Assembly: GCA_009783675.1 (NCBI GenBank)
Contig: WRDA01000037.1
Location: 1 to 9,617 of the forward strand
Origin: Symbiobacteriaceae bacterium
GTDB taxonomy: Bacteria > Bacillota > JAAYKD01 > WRDA01
Length of the DNA: 9,617 bases
Reading direction: 5' to 3'
Under the pieces are notes generated by a model, which worked only from the letters and a program-made list of their open reading frames with translations, ran no database searches and was not told the DNA's origin. Both the position numbers and the translations under genes were made by a program. Every line of letters starts with the position of its first letter. Within the stretch, counting starts at the first letter, position 1. Shown piece after piece: positions 5,832 to 9,617 of this stretch.

Positions 5832-6814
5832 CTTATCTCACTTCCTACGACACTGCTAAAGACGATACAGTTGCCTCCCCGCATTTTGCTCTCCCTCAGA
5901 GCATACTCTGAACGGCGGATGCACCCTCCTACCCCATCAGCCTGTCTGAACTCGGACATCCCGACAGTCAGCTTTAGCCTAATATGACTACCATCACCGC
6001 TAAACTGATAACGCTCCACATTGCGTCGGCAGCGTCCAGCTACTACCAAAGCCCAGGTCATATCTGTCTCAGGCAGGAGCAGCATAAACTGGTCATCGCT
6101 CCACCGGGCAACAATGTCATATGTGCGGCAGGAGGTTGTCATAACCGCTGCTGCTTCTTTAATAATACGGTCACTGATCGCTTTACCATACTGCTCCTCC
6201 AGAGCTTCATAACCATCGAGGCTTCCAATGAGGACAGTATAGTTATGACCAGATCTTTGTGTACGTGCTGCTTCTTCCTGCAGTTTTCGCATCATATATC
6301 TTCTGCCGAATAATCCGGTTAGAGCATCTGCTTTGGAAAGGAACTCCAGTTCCTCGTTATGCTTTAAAACCAGCTCATAACGTTCGTTTAGGTCTAGATA
6401 TGATTGTCGTAGCTCGGCATCGAAGTCCCAGAGGAGCATCTGTTTCATTACACGAGCTCCAGCTTCGCTCAGAGAGATATCCGTGTTTAAGATCTCGTCG
6501 AGTTCCATGCCCAGCATACTGATGAGGATTTCATCAGGCATCTCACCGGAAAGACAGATTAACTTGGCTTCAGTTCGTTCCCTGAGATCGCTGAGCAAAA
6601 CTTGTATACCTTCTGCGATAGTAGTGGGATCAACTATGATGACCACAAAGGTTTGGTGTTGGTACATCTCCATAAGAGTCTCCTGGTCACCTCTCATTAC
6701 GGTGATGCGATGACGTTCCAGCCACGAACATAACTCGACCTTCAATCGTTCAGCCAGACCAGAGCCATCATTTTCAAGAAGATAAACCGCTCTGGCAGTA
6801 TCCCTCAGATTCAT
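5792..6814 (-). CDS. REC-like / degenerate GGDEF signalling protein
   Basis: This 340-residue cytoplasmic protein has three parts. Residues about 8-125 resemble a response-regulator receiver: E14/D16, D62 in VVIIVDP as possible phospho-acceptor, and S89 in LICLSG. The conserved Lys is not evident (NTDIS in its place). A charged helical linker follows (about 130-160). A GGDEF-type domain starts at DALTGLFGRRYM (163-174). Its active-site motif is SDDQF (239-243), not GGDEF. The usual first metal-binding Asp aligns with Ser198 and the guanine-contacting Asn with Glu. RTYD (230-233) sits exactly five residues before SDDQF, the inhibitory-site RxxD position. It is therefore probably not an active diguanylate cyclase, but could bind c-di-GMP. 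The ATG at 6814 follows GGAGGT by 6 nt; a longer in-frame start at 6844 would overlap cheD. It is the last gene of the operon, 17 nt after cheD. Confidence 0.85.
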   Translation of the reverse strand: MNLRDTARAVYLLENDGSGLAERLKVELCSWLERHRITVMRGDQETLMEMYQHQTFVVIIVDPTTIAEGIQVLLSDLRERTEAKLICLSGEMPDEILISMLGMELDEILNTDISLSEAGARVMKQMLLWDFDAELRQSYLDLNERYELVLKHNEELEFLSKADALTGLFGRRYMMRKLQEEAARTQRSGHNYTVLIGSLDGYEALEEQYGKAISDRIIKEAAAVMTTSCRTYDIVARWSDDQFMLLLPETDMTWALVVAGRCRRNVERYQFSGDGSHIRLKLTVGMSEFRQADGVGGCIRRSEYALRESKMRGGNCIVFSSVVGSEISYTTYQGEETPSP

Positions 6815-6831
6815 TCTCTTACCTCCAGTGT

Positions 6832-7308
6832 CTAGATCTCCCAATTTCCCATTTTAGCTGTACGAACCTGTAGGATACCGTTATTACTGAAGAACTCCAC
6901 AGTTCGACCGAAATCATCTCCGGTATCCTCGGCTACGATTGGAATCATCATAGAACGTAGGATATCTTTTGTCGCTTGTGTATTGCGCTTACCTATGTTT
7001 GCGGACTCGCTGACCACCTTGAACATCTGTGCTCCTCCGGCGATCTTTGCTTTCATCCTTATCCGTCGGGCACCTTTAATTTCCATTAGTCTCACCAGCT
7101 CTGCGGCTCCTGTATCAGCGAACTTCCTGATATTACTGTCAGCAGGACATTCTCTACTGGAAGGTAGCATAATATGAGCCATCCCTGCCAGTTTCAGTAT
7201 AGGATCATACAGACAAATAGCGATACAGGATCCAAGAGCATAGGTTATGATACTGTCTGGCGCAGCTCCTACGCTTAAGTCGGAGATACCAATCGTAATC
7301 TTGTTCAT
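6832..7308 (-). CDS. cheD: Chemoreceptor glutamine deamidase CheD
   Basis: CheD hydrolyses selected glutamine side chains of methyl-accepting chemotaxis proteins to glutamate. In Bacillus it also binds CheC and raises its CheY-P phosphatase activity. The 158-residue protein has the family triad: T22 (IITYALGSC), C28 in LGSC and H45 in AGMAHIMLP, with IAGGAQMF further on. Length is normal. The gene starts 7 nt after the cheC stop. Its closest purine run, AGAGG, touches the ATG, so translation is probably coupled to cheC. No receptor, cheA, cheW or cheY lies in the window. Confidence 0.95.
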   Translation of the reverse strand: MNKITIGISDLSVGAAPDSIITYALGSCIAICLYDPILKLAGMAHIMLPSSRECPADSNIRKFADTGAAELVRLMEIKGARRIRMKAKIAGGAQMFKVVSESANIGKRNTQATKDILRSMMIPIVAEDTGDDFGRTVEFFSNNGILQVRTAKMGNWEI

Positions 7309-7315
7309 CCTCTGA

Positions 7316-7939
7316 TCATACCTCTAGCCCCAATGAACGCATGATTTTATTCAGGGACTCTAAAGTGGGGATGAGAAGGAGTCTGCTCTTAAGATACTGT
7401 TCCCCTTCCATGATATCCTCCTCGATATAGAGAGCATAGTCACCTATGGTCCCGAAAGCAACCGCCGGAACACTCATTATCGCTCCTGCCATATCGATGG
7501 ATATTCCTGGAACATCCAGACCGATATTTAGATTAGTCAAAGCGGAGATAGCCGTTGAAAACGACCCGGCCATGATATTGCCTATTTCTCTTAAGGCGGA
7601 GAAGTCCATGTCGTCCATCTCATCATAGTTACTGATCTCACGCATCAGGAGTTGGCTGATTATCTGATGAGCGAAAGCCTGTTCCAGAACAAACATCATC
7701 ATGCCTTCGATATCACCGGTCAGGTTACAAAGGATCCCGACCACCATGTTCTCTGGCCCGCCTAAAGCGTTGGTTATCTCGGGTATCGATGTAAGCCTCA
7801 CGATAGGAGGTGCCATTTCAATGCGCTTACCCAGCATCATTGAAAGGGCAGTTGTAGCATTGCCTGCTCCGATATTACCGATTTCCCTAAGTACATCTAA
7901 ATGTACATCGTTTATTTGTTCATAGCTTCCGATAGACAT
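7316..7939 (-). CDS. cheC: Chemotaxis protein CheC (CheY-P phosphatase family)
   Basis: The 207-residue protein carries both copies of the CheC/CheX/FliY phosphatase signature. LREIGNIGAGNATTALS contains E19/N22 and LREIGNIMAGSFSTAIS contains E118/N121, so both predicted active sites look intact. CheC dephosphorylates CheY-P weakly on its own, more strongly with CheD, and CheD activity is in turn controlled by this complex. Length matches Bacillus CheC (about 209). The ATG at 7939 has AAGGA about 9 nt upstream. It lies 28 nt after mtnA and 7 nt before cheD. FliY would be longer, with an N-terminal CheY-binding segment and a C-terminal FliN domain, neither present here. Confidence 0.95.
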   Translation of the reverse strand: MSIGSYEQINDVHLDVLREIGNIGAGNATTALSMMLGKRIEMAPPIVRLTSIPEITNALGGPENMVVGILCNLTGDIEGMMMFVLEQAFAHQIISQLLMREISNYDEMDDMDFSALREIGNIMAGSFSTAISALTNLNIGLDVPGISIDMAGAIMSVPAVAFGTIGDYALYIEEDIMEGEQYLKSRLLLIPTLESLNKIMRSLGLEV

Positions 7940-7967
7940 TTGGTCACATCCTTAGTAAAACAGTAGC

Positions 7968-9032
7968 TCAGTCGTCAGCGGAGTTAAATAAGTACGGTGG
8001 CCGATGGACACCTTTCTCGGTGACAATCGCGGTTATCAGTTGGCATGGAGTAATATCGAAAGCAGGGTTATAAACCGGCGTTCCGGGAGGCGCAAGTTCC
8101 ACTTCGGCAAAATGAGTAACTTCCCTGGGGTCACGCTCTTCTATCTCAATCGAGGAACCACTGGTAGCGCTGGGGTCAATAGATGAGGATGGACAGAGTA
8201 TATAGAATGGAATGTCATAATATGCTGCTAATATCGCCAAACCCTGAGTTCCTATCTTGTTTGCAGTATCACCATTGGCAGCCACACGATCAGCACCGAC
8301 GAGAACAGCATCGACTCTGCCTTCGGACATGATCCGAGCAGCCATATTATCACATATCAAGGTCACAGGAATCCCTGCCTGCTGCAACTCCCAGGCTGTC
8401 AGGCGCGATCCCTGAAGCAGGGGTCTGGTTTCATCAACATAAACAGAATAGTCAGATCCTCGTTGGTGACCGAGATAGACAGGAGCCAAAGCGGTTCCAT
8501 ACTTTGAGGCGGCGAGAGAACCTGCATTACAATGTGTTAAGAAGCACTTTTTGCCGGTGAGTAGTTGCAATGCATGCTCACCTATTTGCACACACATGAT
8601 CTCGTCCTCTTGTTGAATTGCTTCTGCCTCAGCGACGAGTGCAAATCTAAGTTGATCTGCAGAGGCGTTACTTAGTCGTAACTCCTCGAAAAGCTTCTGC
8701 ATTCGTCTAACAGACCAGGAGAGGTTTACTGCTGTCGGCCTGGCGGAAATCAAATAGTCGCCTGCTTTATCTAAAGCAGATGCCTGCAGAAGAAGATCGC
8801 TCTCCAGTTGCAAGGCAAACATAACCAGCCCCCAGGCTGCCGCGATTCCGATTGCTGGTGCACCCCGAACCTGCAGAGTTTTAATAGCATGGTGAACCTG
8901 TTCTAAGCTTAGCAATTCGACGATGCGAAACTGTTTAGGCAGCAGACGCTGATCCAGAACTAGTAAAACACCTTTTAGGGTATCAAAACGAATATTAGAT
9001 CTGTTCTCTTCCCTGATTGTGAACTCCTGCAT
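7968..9032 (-). CDS. mtnA: S-methyl-5-thioribose-1-phosphate isomerase
   Basis: MtnA converts methylthioribose 1-phosphate to methylthioribulose 1-phosphate in methionine salvage; the fold is shared with eIF2B alpha/beta/delta. The 354-residue protein shows VRGAPAIGIAAAWG (55-68), the catalytic cysteine C168 in THCNAGSLA, the catalytic aspartate D248 in GADRVAANGD, and NKIGT (259-263). The C-terminal PVYNPAFDITP motif is present. Length is normal for the family. Ribose 1,5-bisphosphate isomerase relatives are usually shorter. The ATG at 9032 is only 5 nt past the upstream stop, with a weak Shine-Dalgarno, suggesting coupling. No other mtn gene is in view. Confidence 0.93.
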   Translation of the reverse strand: MQEFTIREENRSNIRFDTLKGVLLVLDQRLLPKQFRIVELLSLEQVHHAIKTLQVRGAPAIGIAAAWGLVMFALQLESDLLLQASALDKAGDYLISARPTAVNLSWSVRRMQKLFEELRLSNASADQLRFALVAEAEAIQQEDEIMCVQIGEHALQLLTGKKCFLTHCNAGSLAASKYGTALAPVYLGHQRGSDYSVYVDETRPLLQGSRLTAWELQQAGIPVTLICDNMAARIMSEGRVDAVLVGADRVAANGDTANKIGTQGLAILAAYYDIPFYILCPSSSIDPSATSGSSIEIEERDPREVTHFAEVELAPPGTPVYNPAFDITPCQLITAIVTEKGVHRPPYLFNSADD

Positions 9033-9037
9033 AACTT

Positions 9038-9617
9038 TCAGGAGAGTAACCTGGCAAGGGATGCGAGATCAGTGTTACCCCCTGAAATGAGGCAGACGGT
9101 GACCAGATCAGGTTGTAACTTACCTGCCAGTGCAGCTGCATAGGTCGCAGCTCCCGATGGTTCGACAAAAAGCTTCCCCTGCTCGATCAGCAGGACTGTA
9201 GCCTGCAGGATTTCTTCCTCGCTGACTGTGACCAACTCATCGATGTACTCCTTTATCAAAGGATATGTCAGATTCCCTGCCTTGTTTGAACTTATACCAT
9301 CTCCTACCGATGCCTGCCAGGTCGGTAGAGGATCCGGTTTGCCCTGTGCGAAAGCATAGGCCATTCGTGGGCACACCTCTGGTTCGACACCCACGATACG
9401 ACCTCGATAGCCACTTCCTCTAAGAGCAGTTGCGACTCCCGCGCACAAGCCTCCACCGCCGATCTGCACCACTACTTGTTCTACCTCGGGGAGCTGCTCC
9501 AGGATCTCTAATCCGATCGTTCCCTGTCCAGCGATGACTGCAGCATCGTCATAAGCATGGACCATCACCATATTGCGTTCCTGTGCGATCTCCATAGCTC
9601 GTTGAATGCGTTCTGAC
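9038..9617 (-). CDS. tdcB: Threonine/serine dehydratase-like PLP enzyme, 3'-terminal part
   Basis: The frame is open to the window edge; 192 C-terminal residues are visible and the N-terminal half, with the PLP-binding lysine, lies outside. The visible part matches fold-type II threonine ammonia-lyases. HAYDDAAVIAGQGTIGLEI (20-38) is followed by the phosphate-binding loop IGGGGLCAGVA (52-62), GVEPEVCPRMA, and SGGN (178-181), where the residue contacting the pyridine nitrogen is found. Such enzymes deaminate threonine to 2-oxobutanoate or serine to pyruvate. The protein ends 11 residues after SGGN, so it has no C-terminal ACT or regulatory domain. That fits the catabolic TdcB type better than feedback-inhibited IlvA. 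Serine racemase is a near relative that cannot be excluded. It lies 5 nt upstream of mtnA. Confidence 0.85.
   Translation of the reverse strand, partial: SERIQRAMEIAQERNMVMVHAYDDAAVIAGQGTIGLEILEQLPEVEQVVVQIGGGGLCAGVATALRGSGYRGRIVGVEPEVCPRMAYAFAQGKPDPLPTWQASVGDGISSNKAGNLTYPLIKEYIDELVTVSEEEILQATVLLIEQGKLFVEPSGAATYAAALAGKLQPDLVTVCLISGGNTDLASLARLLS

Overview
The window looks like a chromosomal segment of a low-to-mid GC Firmicute, probably of the class Clostridia. This rests on four things: the infC-rpmI-rplT ribosomal operon behind a leader with an intrinsic attenuator, strong GGAGG-type ribosome binding sites, CheC plus CheD side by side (a Bacillus/Clostridia/Thermotoga chemotaxis trait), and the general flavour of the proteins. 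Genus cannot be fixed from the sequence alone. No tRNA, rRNA, CRISPR array, insertion sequence or phage gene was seen.

Left part (1-1394, minus strand): a translation operon reads leftwards as infC, rpmI, rplT. It has a near-consensus extended -10 promoter at 1366-1394, a leader of about 166 nt, an intrinsic terminator inside that leader, and a strong Shine-Dalgarno placed for an AUC start codon of infC. A hairpin follows rplT, and a further minus-strand gene may begin at the very edge.

Centre (1495-5771): a plus-strand gene encodes an 880-residue protein with PEP synthase / rifampin phosphotransferase architecture. It keeps its ATP-grasp residues but has tyrosine where the phospho-histidine should be. 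It converges on a minus-strand orphan DNA methyltransferase (motif I before motif IV). The methyltransferase diverges from a plus-strand cytidine deaminase (cdd), and the two 5' ends overlap or abut.

Right part (5792-9617, minus strand): five tightly packed genes read leftwards. They are the C-terminal part of a threonine dehydratase-like PLP enzyme, mtnA (methionine salvage), cheC, cheD and a REC-like/degenerate GGDEF protein. Gaps are 5, 28, 7 and 17 nt, so one transcript is likely. The last protein has lost its catalytic GGDEF signature (SDDQF) but keeps an RxxD motif at the inhibitory-site position, so it looks like a c-di-GMP-responsive or scaffold protein rather than a cyclase. With CheC (a CheY-P phosphatase family) and CheD (a receptor deamidase that partners CheC), it could form a small signalling module. 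A large nested inverted repeat lies where this operon meets cdd.

The most interesting points are the PEP-utilising protein with its catalytic His replaced by Tyr, the CheC-CheD-pseudo-GGDEF cluster, and the infC leader with its AUC start.
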